From CAWAYH01 sp963786195 (GTDB taxonomy: Bacteria; Acidobacteriota; Vicinamibacteria; Vicinamibacterales; 2-12-FULL-66-21): DNA of 64,000 nt. Where the stretch lies: positions 310,001-374,000 of the forward strand of contig CAWAYH010000001.1 in assembly GCA_963786195.1 (NCBI GenBank), given 5' to 3'. The notes below the pieces were generated by a model that did not search any database, was not told the DNA's origin, and worked only from the letters and a program-made list of their open reading frames with translations. Positions 1 to 10,215 of the stretch are shown piece by piece (the stretch's first letter is position 1; every line of letters starts with the position of its first letter). A program made the translations under genes and the position numbers.

Positions 1-1
1 G

Positions 2-326
2 GCATCTCGCCGTGACGACGGTGCTGGCTTCTTCGCGGCGCTGGGGCTGCTGTCGGCTACGTCGTCCGGCGTCGCGTTCCTGGTGATCGGCGTCCTGAAG
101 CCGATCTTCCCGAACAACGTCGGGCTTCTGGATCGTCAACGGCCCGGGCAGCATGCCGACCAGCCTCGGCATCAAGTTCTCGACGACGGAGATGCCCGCA
201 GGCGGCAACTGGGTCATCCTGATCGGGCTCGTCTGTGGCCTGGGCATTCTCGTGCTGACGCACCGGGGCGCGAGAAGATTCCTGGCCTGGTGGCGGGATC
301 GTCAATCGTGGCAGGAAGGCCTCTGA
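2..326 (+). CDS. C-terminal part of an unidentified membrane protein (5' end outside window, frameshifted)
   Basis: The first 120 bases read in frame 2 as a hydrophobic segment (FFAALGLLSATSSGVAFLV). After one surplus base near 121 the frame continues as FWIVNGPGSMPTSLGIKFS, then a second hydrophobic helix (WVILIGLVCGLGILVL) and a basic tail ending RQSWQEGL before a TGA. Two transmembrane helices with a soluble loop between them and a short cytoplasmic tail are all that can be seen. I do not recognise the family. Confidence 0.5.
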
Positions 327-381
327 AGCTTTCTCTCCAACCCCGAGACGCAGGTGGGCAGCGACCAGTCGGCGCTCAGCC

Positions 382-1226
382 GTCGATCCACTCGACGTCG
401 AGCGGCGACTCGGATCCCAACCAGGCTCACTCGAAGTTCTTTCGGGAGGCTGCGCGAACGTCAGCGTGCGCGTCGGATCCGATCGCGTGCTGCGCATCTA
501 TCGCCGCGATCGCCACGCCGTCGGCAAAGAGAAATCGCTGCTTCAGCTGCCTTGGGAGTCACTCGTCGTTCCAGCGGTTCTGGAATCCGGCGAGGACTTC
601 CTCGTTCTCGAGTACGTGGCCCATGGTCCCCTTGCGGACGCGAACGAACACGGCCTGGCCGTGGGACGTGCGCTCGCCGAGATCCATCGACGACGATTCC
701 CACAGCCGGCTTTCTGGATGCCGACCTGGCCGTTGCACACCCATTTACAGACGTCATCGATGCGTTCACTGCGTATGCTGACTCCGAGATCGATCGCGCG
801 GCGGTCGAGAGCGACGTTCGGGCGCGCTTGACGGCGTTTCTGAGTGCGCACCGCGAGCTGCTGCAGCGGATGACGGGACCACCCGTTCTCCTGCAGGGTG
901 ACTTCAAGGTATCCAATCTCTTTTGGACCATCGACCGGCGCCTGCTCGTGCTCGACTGGGAATTCGCGTATCCGGGCCCGGCGCTGATGGACGTTGGACA
1001 GCTGCTCCGGTGGAACCCCCCGGCCGCCTTTGTCTCGGCCTTTGCCGACAGCTACCGCCGCCATGGTGGCGTCCTCCCCGAGGGCTGGCAGAGAGCCGCC
1101 GAAGTCTTCGACCTGATCAATCTCGTCGGACTGCTTGGCGGCGCCGAACCCGGTTCGCGACAGTCGATTGACGTTCGGCACCGCATCGAGCAGACGCTCG
1201 CGCGGCGTGTCGGGGACGTCGCGTAA
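382..1226 (+). CDS. Aminoglycoside phosphotransferase (APH/ChoK)-like kinase, frameshifted
   Basis: The N-lobe reads EVLSGGCANVSVRVG followed by VLRIYRRD, the glycine loop and lysine/arginine strand expected of the APH fold. Then come the hinge FLVLEYV and LAEIHRRRF. One missing base near 700 moves the frame to TAGFLDADLAVAHPF. The catalytic loop reads LQGDFKVSNLFW and the metal-binding strand LLVLDWEFAYPGPALMDVG. In the family the loop is normally HGDxxxxN, so His is replaced by Gln while the catalytic Asp, Asn and the DxE metal site remain. The natural start is not visible: no good start codon lies upstream in frame, so the left edge is approximate. Substrate unknown; a small-molecule kinase is likelier than antibiotic resistance. 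Confidence 0.7.
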
Positions 1227-1254
1227 ACTCTCAGCGCTGAAAGGGTCGATTCCC

Positions 1255-2064
1255 ATGGTTCAGGCCGATCGATGCCGTGTCTTTCGCAAACTCCACGAGT
1301 CGGGCTGCTTCGTGATTCCCAATCCGTGGGACGCCGGCAGCGCGCGCCTGCTCGCGCAGCTCGGGTTTCCGGCGCTCGCCACGACGAGCTCGGGCATCGC
1401 CTGGTCGCTCGGCCGATCCGACAATCACGTTTCACTGCCTGACGCCCTCGGCCGGATCCGATCCATCGCCCAGGCCGTCGAGATTCCCGTCAACGCCGAT
1501 TTCGAGGGGGGCTTCGCGACCAGCCCGGACGAGGTCGCCGTCAACGTCACGGCCGCGACAGCCACGGGAATCGCCGGCCTGTCGATCGAGGATTCCACGG
1601 GTGACGCGTCGAATCCGCTCTTTGACTTCGAGCTGTCGGTCGAGCGCGTCTGCGCCGCTCGTCGCGCGATCGACGCCAGCGGCACCGGCGTTCTGCTCAC
1701 GGGACGCTCCGAAGGGTTCATCGTCGGACGACCCGACCTCGACGAGACCATCCGCCGGCTGAAAGCCTACGCTGACGCGGGCGCCGACTGTCTGTACGCG
1801 CCCGGCATCCGATCGAAGTCCGAGATTGCCGCGGTCGTCGCTGCGGTCGCGCCCAAGCCCGTGAACGTGCTGGTTGGGAGTGACTTCACGACGGTGGCGG
1901 AGGTCGCCGCCGCGGGCGTCCGCCGAATCAGCGTCGGAGGAGCGCTGGCGCGCACGGCCTGGAGCGGCTTCATTCACGCGGCGAAGGAAATTGCCGAGCG
2001 CGGAACGTTCACGGCTCTTGTCGGTGCCGTTCCGTTTGCGGACATCAACGGGCGTTTCCCGTGA
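1255..2064 (+). CDS. Isocitrate lyase / PEP mutase family enzyme
   Basis: A 269-residue single-domain protein of the carboxyvinyl-carboxyphosphonate phosphorylmutase type. FVIPNPWDAGSARLL opens the barrel, TTSSGIAWSLG follows, and NADFEGGF supplies the Mg-binding aspartate strand. GLSIEDSTG and LTGRSEGF are further family signatures, and the C-terminal strand reads RRISVGGALART. The family forms or breaks C-C or C-P bonds in alpha-oxo carboxylates (oxaloacetate hydrolase, 2-methylisocitrate lyase and relatives). Which reaction applies here cannot be read from the sequence. The ATG at 1255 is chosen because the coding upstream of it overlaps the APH-like gene. Confidence 0.88.
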   Translation: MVQADRCRVFRKLHESGCFVIPNPWDAGSARLLAQLGFPALATTSSGIAWSLGRSDNHVSLPDALGRIRSIAQAVEIPVNADFEGGFATSPDEVAVNVTAATATGIAGLSIEDSTGDASNPLFDFELSVERVCAARRAIDASGTGVLLTGRSEGFIVGRPDLDETIRRLKAYADAGADCLYAPGIRSKSEIAAVVAAVAPKPVNVLVGSDFTTVAEVAAAGVRRISVGGALARTAWSGFIHAAKEIAERGTFTALVGAVPFADINGRFP

Positions 2065-2085
2065 TCCGCGTCTCGTGTTGGAGTA

Positions 2086-2103
2086 GATTCGCGTCTGCGA
2101 ATC
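2086..2103 (+). promoter_or_regulatory. Small perfect hairpin before the VOC gene
   Basis: GATTCGC and GCGAATC pair perfectly around the loop GTCT. The hairpin ends 8 nt before the AAGGAG ribosome-binding site at 2111. It could modulate translation of the next gene; no T-tract follows, so it is not an intrinsic terminator for the + strand. Confidence 0.4.
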
Positions 2104-2121
2104 AACAACGAAGGAGTCTCC

Positions 2122-2574
2122 ATGATCATCGGCGCACACTCGATCATCTACAGCACCAACCCTGATGCGGACCGCACGTTCCTGCGGGACACGCTCAAGC
2201 TGACACACGTCGACGTCGGGGGCGGATGGCTCATCTTCGGGCTGCCGCCGGCCGAAATCGCGGTGCATCCGTCCGACAAGAACGACGTCCACGAGTTCTA
2301 CTTCATGTGCAAGGACATTCAGGCGTTCGTGGACGAGATGAAGAAGCGCAGCATCACGTGCGCCGCGATTCAGGATCAGGGGTGGGGCCTGCTGTCGAGC
2401 GTGACCTTGCCGGGCGGTGGCAAGCTGGGTGTCTATCAGCCGCGCCACGCCAGACCGAAGATGATGGGCGCGCCAGCGGCCGCGAAGCGGGTTGCCCGCG
2501 CGGCGAAGAAGCCCCGAAAGGCCGCGCCGAAGAGGACCCTCACGAAAAAGAAGAGCCTCAGGAAAAAGCGATAA
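2122..2574 (+). CDS. VOC (glyoxalase/bleomycin resistance) superfamily protein with a basic C-terminal tail
   Basis: 150 residues. Residues 1-112 form a single VOC domain: AHSIIYSTNPDADRTFLRD at the start, HPSDKNDVHEFYFMCKDI in the middle, and GGGKLGVYQPRH at the end. Residues about 118-150 are a lysine/alanine/proline-rich tail (AAKKPRKAAPKR and similar) resembling histone H1-type or nucleic-acid-binding tails. The tail is unusual for the family. An AAGGAG ribosome-binding site 6 nt upstream fixes the start. The ligand or substrate cannot be assigned. Confidence 0.85.
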   Translation: MIIGAHSIIYSTNPDADRTFLRDTLKLTHVDVGGGWLIFGLPPAEIAVHPSDKNDVHEFYFMCKDIQAFVDEMKKRSITCAAIQDQGWGLLSSVTLPGGGKLGVYQPRHARPKMMGAPAAAKRVARAAKKPRKAAPKRTLTKKKSLRKKR

Positions 2575-2593
2575 CGGATTCTCATGCACGACA

Positions 2594-2610
2594 GTGTTGT
2601 CCGTGTTGTC
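2594..2610. repeat. GTGTTGTCC direct-repeat motif, copy 1
   Basis: The 17-mer GTGTTGTCCGTGTTGTC is two copies of a 9-mer. It occurs here 20 bases after the VOC stop codon and again, identically, at 31490-31506 shortly after the rplQ stop. It is therefore a dispersed intergenic word, not part of a gene. Confidence 0.6.
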
Positions 2611-2680
2611 TGCGGTCATAATTGCTGCTTATTTGCCCACGGTGAGCGTCCCGGATACTGTGTTCGGCGGAGGATCGACG

Positions 2681-5417
2681 ATGCGAGGGTTACTGGTCAT
2701 GCTCGTGGCCGCGGTGGTGTGGGTGTTGCCCGTCGCCGCTCGGCAGAACGCGACGCTCGCCGACGTGCTGAACGCGACGAGCTTCCGCAACATCGGTCCG
2801 TTCCGGACGTCGGCGTGGATCACCGAGATCGCGGTTCCCGAAACGCCCGCGCGAGATCACCTCTACACGATCTACGCGGCGACGCGCAGCGGCGGTCTCT
2901 GGAAAACGACCAACAACGGGATCACCTGGACGCCGATCTCCGACAGCGTCGACGTCGCCGCGGTCGGCGCGGTCGCGATCGCGCCGTCGAACCCGAACAT
3001 CGTCTGGATGGGCACCGGCGATCAGGCCAACGCGCGCTCGTCGTACTCGGGCAAGGGCGTCTTCAAGTCGATGGACGCCGGCAAGACCTGGCAGTTGATG
3101 GGACTGCCCGATTCGCACCACATCGCGCGCATCGTCATCCATCCGACGAATCCGGACATCGTCTACGTCGCGGCGATGGGCCATCTGTTCTCGCGCAACG
3201 AGGAGCGCGGCGTGTTCCGGACGCGCGATGGCGGCAAGACGTGGGAGAAGGTGCTCTATGTCGACGACGGCACCGGCGCGACCGACCTCGTGATGAACCG
3301 AAAGGCGCCCGAACACGCTCTACGCCGCGATGTACGAGAAGCACCGGACGCCCTGGCAACTCGTGCTCGGCGGCCCGGGGAGCGCGCGTCTATCGCACGC
3401 GACGACGGCGGGACGACGTGGCGGAAGCTCGACGGGCCTGCCGTCCGGCAACGTCGGGCGCATCGGCCTCGACCTCAACGCGCGGAACCAGAACCTGCTG
3501 ACCGTCGATCGTCGAGAACCTGAATCCGCGCAAGGAGGGCATGCCGCCCCGCGTGGACGCGTGTCGCGTGCGCAGGTCAGGGTCGCGGCTCGGCGGCACG
3601 GCGAGGCCCGGCGGACCGATCGGCAACGAGGTCTATCGCAGCGAGGACGGCGGCACAGACCTGGCGGAAGACACACGGCGACGACATCGACGTCGCCGGA
3701 TCGAAGGCCCCGTACTCGTTCAATCAGATCAAGACCAATCCGGCGGATCCGAACCAGATCATCGTGAACAGCGATTCGATGTACGAGTCGACGCGACGGC
3801 GGCAAGACCTGGAACTGCCAGTTCTTCCGCGGCGTGTTCGGCGACTTCCGGACGATCTGGTGGGACGAGCAGGACCCGCAGCGCATCATGCTCGGCAGCG
3901 ACGGCGGCGTGAACGTGTCGTACGACGGCGGCCGCACGGCCGACTACTTTCTGAACAAGCGGATCGGCGAGGTCTACGCCGTCGGCGTCGACATGGACGA
4001 TCCCTACAACGTCTACGCCGGCCTGCAGGACCACGATTCGTGGAAGGGTCCCAGCAACTGCAAGAGCGGCAAGATCACGCTCGAGGACTGGACGACGGTC
4101 GGCACCGGCGACGGCATGTACAACCAGGTGGATCCCACGGACTCGCGATGGGTCTACAACAGCTTCCAGACCGGCGGGCAGCGGCGCTTCGATCAGGAGA
4201 CCGGCCAGGCGCACGACATCGAGCCGCAGCGGCCGCACGGGCGCTCCGGCGCTGCGCTACAACTGGGTCACGCCGATCGTGCTGTCGCCGCACAATCCGC
4301 AGATCGTCTACACCGGCGCGCAGGTGCTGTTTCGCTCGCTCAACCGCGGGAGACGCCTGGCAGGAGATCAGCCCCGATCTCACGACGAGCGACTCGACGA
4401 AGTGCGGTCTGAATTCGGGCTACGTGCCGTACTGCACGATCACGTCGATCTCGGAATCGCCGGTCGACGCCGGGCGTCATCTGGATCGGCACCGACGACG
4501 GCAAGGTGCACGTGACGCGGGATCACGGCGGCGACCTGGACCGACCTGACGTCCGCGGTCGCGGCGCGCCGGCGGACCGGCCGATCGCTACGTCAGCCGC
4601 GTGTTCGCGTCACCGCACGATGCGGGCACGGCGTTCGTCGCCAAGAACGGATTCCGCAACGACGACTTCCGGCCGTTTCTCTATCGCACGACCGACTTCG
4701 GCAAGACGTGGACGGCCGTTGCCGGCAGACCTCGTCGACTCGCCGATCAACGTCGTCGTGCAGGACCGCAAGAACGCGAACCTGCTGATCGTCGGCAACG
4801 ATCTCGGCGTGTGGGTGTCGATCGACGCGGCGCAAGGCGTGGACGCGCCTCAAGGCCAATCTGCCGACGGTGCGCGGTCCACGACCTGACGGTCCATCCG
4901 CGCGAGAACGATCTGGTGCTCGGCACGTACGGCCGCGGCATCTTCGTCGGCGACATCACGCATCTGCAGGAGCTGTCGGCAGAGATGCTGGCGAAGCCGT
5001 TTCACCTGTTCGCCGTCGAGCCGACGGACGGCGTATGGATTCCGCGCACTGGGCAATTTCCATCTGTTCGGCCACAAGTACATCGAAGTGCCGAACGAGC
5101 CGGATGCGCTGATCATCAACTACTACCTGCGCGACAAGATGGACGGCGGGGCGCGCGTCACGATCGCGGACATCAAGGGCGATCAGGTCGCGCAACTCAT
5201 GGGGACGTCGGACGCCGGGCTCAACCGGGTCACGTGGAACATGCGCGGCGGAGCCGCCGCTGCCGGCGGCCGCGGTGGTCCCGGTGGCGGACGAGGAGGC
5301 GGTGGGCCGGTGCTGCCGTCAGGCGACTATCGGATCACTGTAGAGGTCGGCGGCCAGCAGCAGACGACCGTCGGGCGGATCCGCGATCGCATCTGGCCGA
5401 GGGGATCGGCGCGGTGA
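2681..5417 (+). CDS. Secreted VPS10/sortilin-like beta-propeller (BNR/Asp-box) protein, heavily frameshifted
   Basis: The ATG at 2681 starts a signal peptide (MRGLLVMLVAAVVWVLPVAA). Repeated Asp-box blades follow: SGGLWKTTNNGITWTPI, GVFKSMDAGKTWQLMG and GVFRTRDGGKTWEKVLY. In other frames come GGTTWRKLDGLPSGNVG, GRIGLDLNARNQNLL, WWDEQDPQRIMLGSDGG and YAGLQDHDSWKGPSN. The end is a Gly-rich linker and LPSGDYRITVEVGG. The family is a 10-bladed propeller of about 900-1000 residues, and the span fits. At least eight single-base frame breaks interrupt it, for example near 3311, 3495 and 4740. The C-terminus is ambiguous: another frame runs to 5449. Function unknown; related proteins are exported and often annotated as glycosyl hydrolase-like. 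Confidence 0.75.
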
Positions 5418-5445
5418 CGAATCGAATTCACGTGGGTGACACACG

Positions 5446-5868
5446 ATGAGCACTCAGCAGGCGCGTGGAACGTTCGAGGTCAAACTGGCTCCACAAGCCC
5501 CTGACGACAAGACGGGAACCCCAGGCCTCGGCAGACTGTCGATCGACAAACGGTTCCGAGGCGATCTCGAGGGCATCAGTAAGGGTGTGATGTTGACCGC
5601 TGGCACGGACGTCAAGGGCTCGGCCGGCTATGTGGCCATCGAGCGCGTGAGCGGCACGCTGATGGGCCGCAGAGGCACGTTCGTGCTGCAGCACAGCGGT
5701 ACGATGACGCGCGGCGCTCCGCAGCTCGTCATCACCGTGGTGCCGGATTCGGCGACGGGAGAACTGTCCGGGCTCGCGGGCAAGATGAACATCATCATTG
5801 CAGACGGAAAGCACTCGTACCAATTCGACTACACGCTCCCCGTGGCCCCCGCGGACGGAGAGAAGTGA
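5446..5868 (+). CDS. DUF3224 family protein
   Basis: 140 residues, soluble, no signal peptide. It opens with STQQARGTFEVKLAPQ and carries the conserved pattern of the family: GRLSIDKRFRGDLEG, then AGYVAIERVSGTL and TFVLQHSGTM, and a final GELSGLAGKMNIII plus HSYQFDYTLP. DUF3224 proteins are small beta-barrels of the allene-oxide-cyclase-like type with no settled function. Its TGA overlaps the GTG of the following hydrolase, so the two are probably co-translated. Confidence 0.9.
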   Translation: MSTQQARGTFEVKLAPQAPDDKTGTPGLGRLSIDKRFRGDLEGISKGVMLTAGTDVKGSAGYVAIERVSGTLMGRRGTFVLQHSGTMTRGAPQLVITVVPDSATGELSGLAGKMNIIIADGKHSYQFDYTLPVAPADGEK

Positions 5869-6770
5869 GAGCACCGAAAGCCGCGGCCGCGTTTCTGGTG
5901 CTGCTCGGGGGCCTCGCAGCAACACCCGTTCTCATCGGGCAGCGGTGGCTGCGGGCGCGCGACGTGGAGATGCTGCCGTCGCGTCCCGCCGACGCGCGCA
6001 TCGTCTACGGTAAGGACGACCTCCAGTTCGGCGATCTCCGGCTGCCGAAAGGACCGGGTCCGTTCCCCGTGGCCGTCGTCATTCATGGCGGATGCTGGGT
6101 CTCGAGATTCGCGACGCTTCAGAGCACGGCGGCGATGGCCGATGCCCTTCGCGATGCCGGAATCGCTACCTGGAACGTCGAGTACCGACGGCTCGACAAT
6201 CCCGGCGGCGGCTGGCCCGGGACGTTCGCCGACGTCGCGGCGGCGGCCGACGAGCTGCCGGCGATCGCCAAGCAGCATCCGCTCGACCTCTCGCGCGTGG
6301 TGGCGGTTGGACACTCGGCTGGTGCCCATCTGGCGCTGTGGCTCGCGGCCAGATCCAGGCTTCCCCGCACGAGCCCGCTGTATCGCGAAAGTCCGCTGCC
6401 GCTTCGCGCGGCCGTCGCCCTGGGAGGGCCGGGCGATCTGCGGGACTTCACGACGTACGCGAGCAACGTCTGCGGAGGGCCCGTCGTCGAGCAGCTGATG
6501 GGAGGGAATCCCGGGTCCGTCCCCGATCGGTACGCGCAGGGCTCGCCGGCCGAGCTCCTTCCGCTCGGTGTGCGCCAGGTCTTGATCGTTGGCTCGGACG
6601 ATGGCGTGATGCCGGCGCGCGCGCGTGAAGCGTACGCGGCTGCAACGGCCAAAGCCGGCGAGGTTGCCGAGGTGGTCGTCGTCCCCGCGGCGGCGCACTT
6701 CGAAGTGATCGCGCCCACATCCGCCGCATGGCCGACCGTTCGAGACAAGCTGCTGGGCCTCGTGCGATAA
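5865..6770 (+). CDS. Exported alpha/beta hydrolase (carboxylesterase/prolyl oligopeptidase-like)
   Basis: 301 residues with an N-terminal hydrophobic signal/anchor (AAAAFLVLLGGLAATPVLIG). The core shows the oxyanion motif VVIHGGCWVSRF, the nucleophile elbow VAVGHSAGAHLALW, an acid loop VGSDDGVMPA, and the catalytic histidine in PAAAHFEVIAPTS. The layout matches BD-FAE / kynurenine formamidase-like esterases. The GTG start at 5865 overlaps the DUF3224 stop, which supports both the start choice and co-transcription. The substrate is unknown. Confidence 0.88.
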   Translation: MRAPKAAAAFLVLLGGLAATPVLIGQRWLRARDVEMLPSRPADARIVYGKDDLQFGDLRLPKGPGPFPVAVVIHGGCWVSRFATLQSTAAMADALRDAGIATWNVEYRRLDNPGGGWPGTFADVAAAADELPAIAKQHPLDLSRVVAVGHSAGAHLALWLAARSRLPRTSPLYRESPLPLRAAVALGGPGDLRDFTTYASNVCGGPVVEQLMGGNPGSVPDRYAQGSPAELLPLGVRQVLIVGSDDGVMPARAREAYAAATAKAGEVAEVVVVPAAAHFEVIAPTSAAWPTVRDKLLGLVR

Positions 6771-6812
6771 GGCATTGGGCGCGTTCCCTGTTAAGCTTGG
6801 GAAGAGCACGGC

Positions 6813-7169
6813 ATGACCCACGGCCAACGACGAGATTCGCTGTTGTCGCTCAATGTCGATCTGCTGTCCGCGAAAGTGCTCGTCTGGATGGCCAGCGTGG
6901 GGAGAGATGCAGAGCTCACACCACAGGCACATCTTTACTTCTTCGATCGCTACAGGCGTCTTGCTGAGTGCCACCGCGCGCAAGGACGACTGACCAGATC
7001 CCGTCAGCTTCTGGACAAGGCCGACGAACACTTCCGGGCGGGCGGCGGCGGACAGGAACCGCCGCGTGCGGCCGCAATGGCCATGCCCCGACCGAGCCGG
7101 TTCGTCGTCACGAACGCCGTGAGCCGTGGCGGGAGTCGTGGCGGTTTCGACGGACCGGACGCCGCGTAG
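6813..7169 (+). CDS. Small hypothetical protein with a TPR-like helical pair
   Basis: 118 residues. The segment HLYFFDRYRRLAECHRAQGR, then LTRSRQLLDKADEHFRAGG, looks like one tetratricopeptide-type helix-turn-helix. The last 35 residues are Gly/Arg/Pro-rich and look disordered. It lies on the same strand as its neighbours, with a 42-nt gap to the hydrolase and no clear Shine-Dalgarno. I cannot assign a function. Confidence 0.5.
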   Translation: MTHGQRRDSLLSLNVDLLSAKVLVWMASVGRDAELTPQAHLYFFDRYRRLAECHRAQGRLTRSRQLLDKADEHFRAGGGGQEPPRAAAMAMPRPSRFVVTNAVSRGGSRGGFDGPDAA

Positions 7170-7206
7170 GAACAATCCCTGTTGAACAATCGTGTGGGAG
7201 AGCACC

Positions 7207-7578
7207 ATGACGGTCGACGCGTTCCGTCGAATGGCCCTGAGTCTCCCGGAGACGTCAGAAGCTGCGCACATGAGCCACCCTGACTTCCGGGTCTGCGGAA
7301 AGATCTTCGCGACGCTCGGGTATCCATCGGCGGCCTGGGGCATGGTCGGGCTCACGCCGAAGCAGCAGCAGGCGCTCGTTCGAAAAGACCCTGATGCATT
7401 CGTGCCGGTCAAAGGCGCGTGGGGGCGTCAGGGCGCGACGTCTGTGCGGTTGCGCGTGGCGCCCGCTGCCTCCGTGCGCAAGGCGCTCGTCGACGCCTGG
7501 TGCAACAAGGCCCCGAAGCGGCTCGTGAGGGTCGAGTTCCCGCGGCTGTCGGCGAAGGTGCGCGGCGGTCAGCCATGA
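7207..7578 (+). CDS. MmcQ/YjbR family protein
   Basis: 123 residues from ATG 7207, which follows a GGGAGAGCACC leader; the frame extends five codons further upstream. Conserved YjbR landmarks are present: RRMALSLPETSEAAHMSHPD, FRVCGKIFATLGY, GMVGLTPKQQQALV, and WGRQGATSVRL near the end. The fold is a CyaY-like alpha/beta domain with proposed DNA-binding ability; the biological role is not established. Confidence 0.88.
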   Translation: MTVDAFRRMALSLPETSEAAHMSHPDFRVCGKIFATLGYPSAAWGMVGLTPKQQQALVRKDPDAFVPVKGAWGRQGATSVRLRVAPAASVRKALVDAWCNKAPKRLVRVEFPRLSAKVRGGQP

Positions 7579-7666
7579 GGTCCCGGAGCCGGCGCCCGTC
7601 TCGCCGCGCGTCGCGGCCGGGTATTATACGCTCCAGCTGTTCCAACGTCCTCAGCCTGGAGCCTCC

Positions 7667-9005
7667 ATGCGCCCGATCTGGTTCGATCGTTCCGCCGATT
7701 CTCATCGCCGCACTGACCGCGCTGGCGCCCGCCCGTCCTGTTGATGCGCAGGCGCTGGACAAAGACATCGGCGCGCTCGTCGACAAGTTCGGGCCGGCGG
7801 CCATCAAGCAGCGTCAGCAAATCCATCAGAATCCCGAGCTCTCGAATCGCGAGGTGAAGACCTCGGAGCTCGTGGCCACGCACTTGCGCAGTCTGGGCAT
7901 CGAGGTTCGCACCGGTATCGCACGAACAGGCGTCGTCGGAATCCTCAAGGGGCAACGCCCGGGGCCTGTCATCGCGGTGCGCGCCGACATGGACGGCCTG
8001 CCGGTCACGGAAACCACGGACTTTCCGTTCAAGTCGGACGTGCGAAGCACGTATGCGGGAAGGGAAGTCGGCGTGTCGCACGCGTGCGGCCACGACGTCC
8101 ACGTCGCGGCCGCGCTGGGGACGGCGTCGGTGCTCGCAAGCCTCCGCGATCGGCTCGCGGGCACCGTCATGTTCGTGTTTCAGCCCGCGGAGGAAGGTCC
8201 GCCTCCAGGCGAGAAGGGCGGCGCGAAGCTGATGGTCGACGAAGGCGTGTTCAAGGAGCTCAAACCCGACGCGATCATCGCGCTCCACACCAACGGCGTG
8301 CCGCCGGAGGACGCGGGCGATGACGAGAAGCTCGGGCGCGTCACGTACTCGATCGGACCCGCGTTTGCCGCGTCCACGCGTTGGCGCGCGGTGGTCAAGG
8401 GCCGGTCGGCGCACGGCGCGTCGCCGCACCTGAGCGTCGATCCGGTCGTGACCGCGTCGCAGATCGTCCTCGCGCTGCAGACCATCCGCTCCCGCGTTCT
8501 GCCTCCGCTCACCGGCAGCGTCGTGACCGTCGCCGTGATTCGTGGCGGCGAGCGCAACAACATCATCCCGGCCGACGTCGAGCTCGAAGGCACGATTCGC
8601 ACGTTCGACAACCAGGTCCTCGACACCGTCGAGGCGCGCATGCGCGACATCTTCGACGGCATCACACGGTCCGCGCACGCGACGTTCGAGATCGAGTTCG
8701 ATCGATCCCATCCGATGACGGTCAATGACGATGCGCTCGCGAACCGGCTGCTGCCGACGCTCGAGCGGGTCGTGGGCAAAGCCGAGGTCGTTCGCGTGCC
8801 CCCGGAGACGGGCGCCGAAGACTTCTCGTACTTCAGCGCGATCGTGCCGGGCTTCTACTTCCAGCTGGGGGTGGTTCCCGAAGGCCGGACATCGGGCGGG
8901 CATCACACCCCGACGTTCTACGCGGACGACCGTGCTGTGCCGCTCGGGATGCGTGCGCTCAGCGTCCTGGTGGCGGACTACCTCGCAGCCGGAAGCTCGC
9001 GATGA
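7667..9005 (+). CDS. M20D family amidohydrolase / metallopeptidase, exported
   Basis: The catalytic domain has RADMDGLPVTE, the metal ligands in VSHACGHDVHVAAALG, VFQPAEEGPPPGEKGG with the catalytic Glu pair, the dimerisation domain (VKGRSAHGASPH, VIRGGERNNIIP) and the last ligand in TSGGHHTPTFYAD. The organisation is that of IAA-amino-acid hydrolase, hippurate hydrolase and carboxypeptidase Ss1-type enzymes, which cleave N-acyl amino acids. An export signal is visible as PPILIAALTALAPARPVDAQ. Its natural ATG (7667, after a CTGGAG ribosome-binding site) is one frame away, so one base is probably wrong between 7669 and about 7690. Confidence 0.9.
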
Positions 9006-9026
9006 TTCGGTGAGCGAGTGGCGGCG

Positions 9027-10215
9027 ATGGCAAAGCGTCTCGGTCTGTGGTTTCTCGCCATTGCGGTCGCTGCCGCGCTGCTCGTCCTGACCGGTTACAC
9101 CAGCCGCGACGCCGATTCGGCCGTCTACGCGAAGGTCTCGTCCGAACTGGCGCGCCGGCCCCTCGACAGATGGATCGCGCCCGAGTGGTGGGGAGCGTGG
9201 GGCAACGAGGGGCCGTTCCGCGAGCATCCGGTGGGAATCTTTCTGCTTCCCGCCCTCCTGATCCGCGCCGGTTTTCCCTCCGATCAGGCGCCGTACGTCG
9301 TCAACATGCTGTACCAGATGGGCGTGATCCTGCTCGTTCCGCTCGTCGCCTCGGTTTTCGTCAAGGACGTCGAAGCGCGAGCGCTGGCGTGGCTCCTGCA
9401 GCTGCTTCCGGTGGCGTTCACGTATCGCATCAGGGCGAACCAGGAGCCAGCCACGCTGATGTGTCTGCTGATCCTGCTTTACGCAACGCATCGTGCGCGA
9501 CGGCATGCCGGGTGGATTGCGCTGATGATCGCGTCGTTCTGTTTCCTCGTCCTGATCAAAGGCGTGTTCGCGGTCTTCGCTCTGGCGGGCGCGGCGCTCT
9601 GGATCCTGCTGGCGCCACAGGAGGCTGAGCCGTTCGACAGCCAGCGCACTGCGCCCATGGCTCGGGCTCGTGGCCTCGGTCGGCGCCGCGGCGATCATGA
9701 TGCTCGTGTACGAAGCACTGTACCGCGGTGCGACCGGCGACTCGTTCCTGACGTTCTACAACTCGCAGCGTCTGGGCAGCGGCGTGAGCTTCAATCGAAC
9801 GGGAGTCGTGCGACAGACGCTGATCAATGCGTGGTGGTATGTCACGCGGCTCATGTGGTTTCCCTTTCCATGGAGCCTCTTTGCGCTCCCGGCCTTGTGG
9901 ATCGCGTGCCGGCCGCGAACGTCGGTCCGCGGCGCCGCGGCAATGGACGCGGCCGCACGTCGGGGAGCGATGTGGGCTGCCGCGTTCGCGCTCGTCCAGA
10001 TTGCCGTGCTCAGCCCGGGGATCGTCCGCGCCGAGCGTTTCATTTTTCCGGCCTACTACGCGATTGGCGCGGTTGGGGCTGTCGCTGCGATCAGAAGTCG
10101 CGCCGGGATGGCCCGGGTCGTCAGGACGGTCGACGCGTATGCCTTGGCGGCGGTCGGCGTCTGGCTGGTGACGTTTCTGCTGAGTCTCACCGCGCGGTAC
10201 TTGAGGTCCGCCTGA
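9027..10215 (+). CDS. ArnT/PMT-like membrane glycosyltransferase, frameshifted
   Basis: An N-terminal helix (LWFLAIAVAAALLVLTGY) is followed by the periplasmic loop SRDADSAVYAKVSSELA, which carries the acidic motif of GT-C enzymes, and REHPVGIFLLPALL. Several more helices follow. A surplus C at 9645 shifts the frame; reading on gives WLGLVASVGAAAIMMLVYEA, WPFP-type loops and ERFIFPAYYAIGAVGAV. The family transfers sugars from polyprenyl phosphate donors to lipids or proteins at the outer face of the membrane. The acceptor is unknown. The last codons and the TGA lie inside a dispersed palindrome at 10205-10224. Confidence 0.75.

Noticed and set aside
7569..9698. 709-codon open frame on the minus strand
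   Set aside because: Antisense to the M20 peptidase and glycosyltransferase; low-complexity composition.
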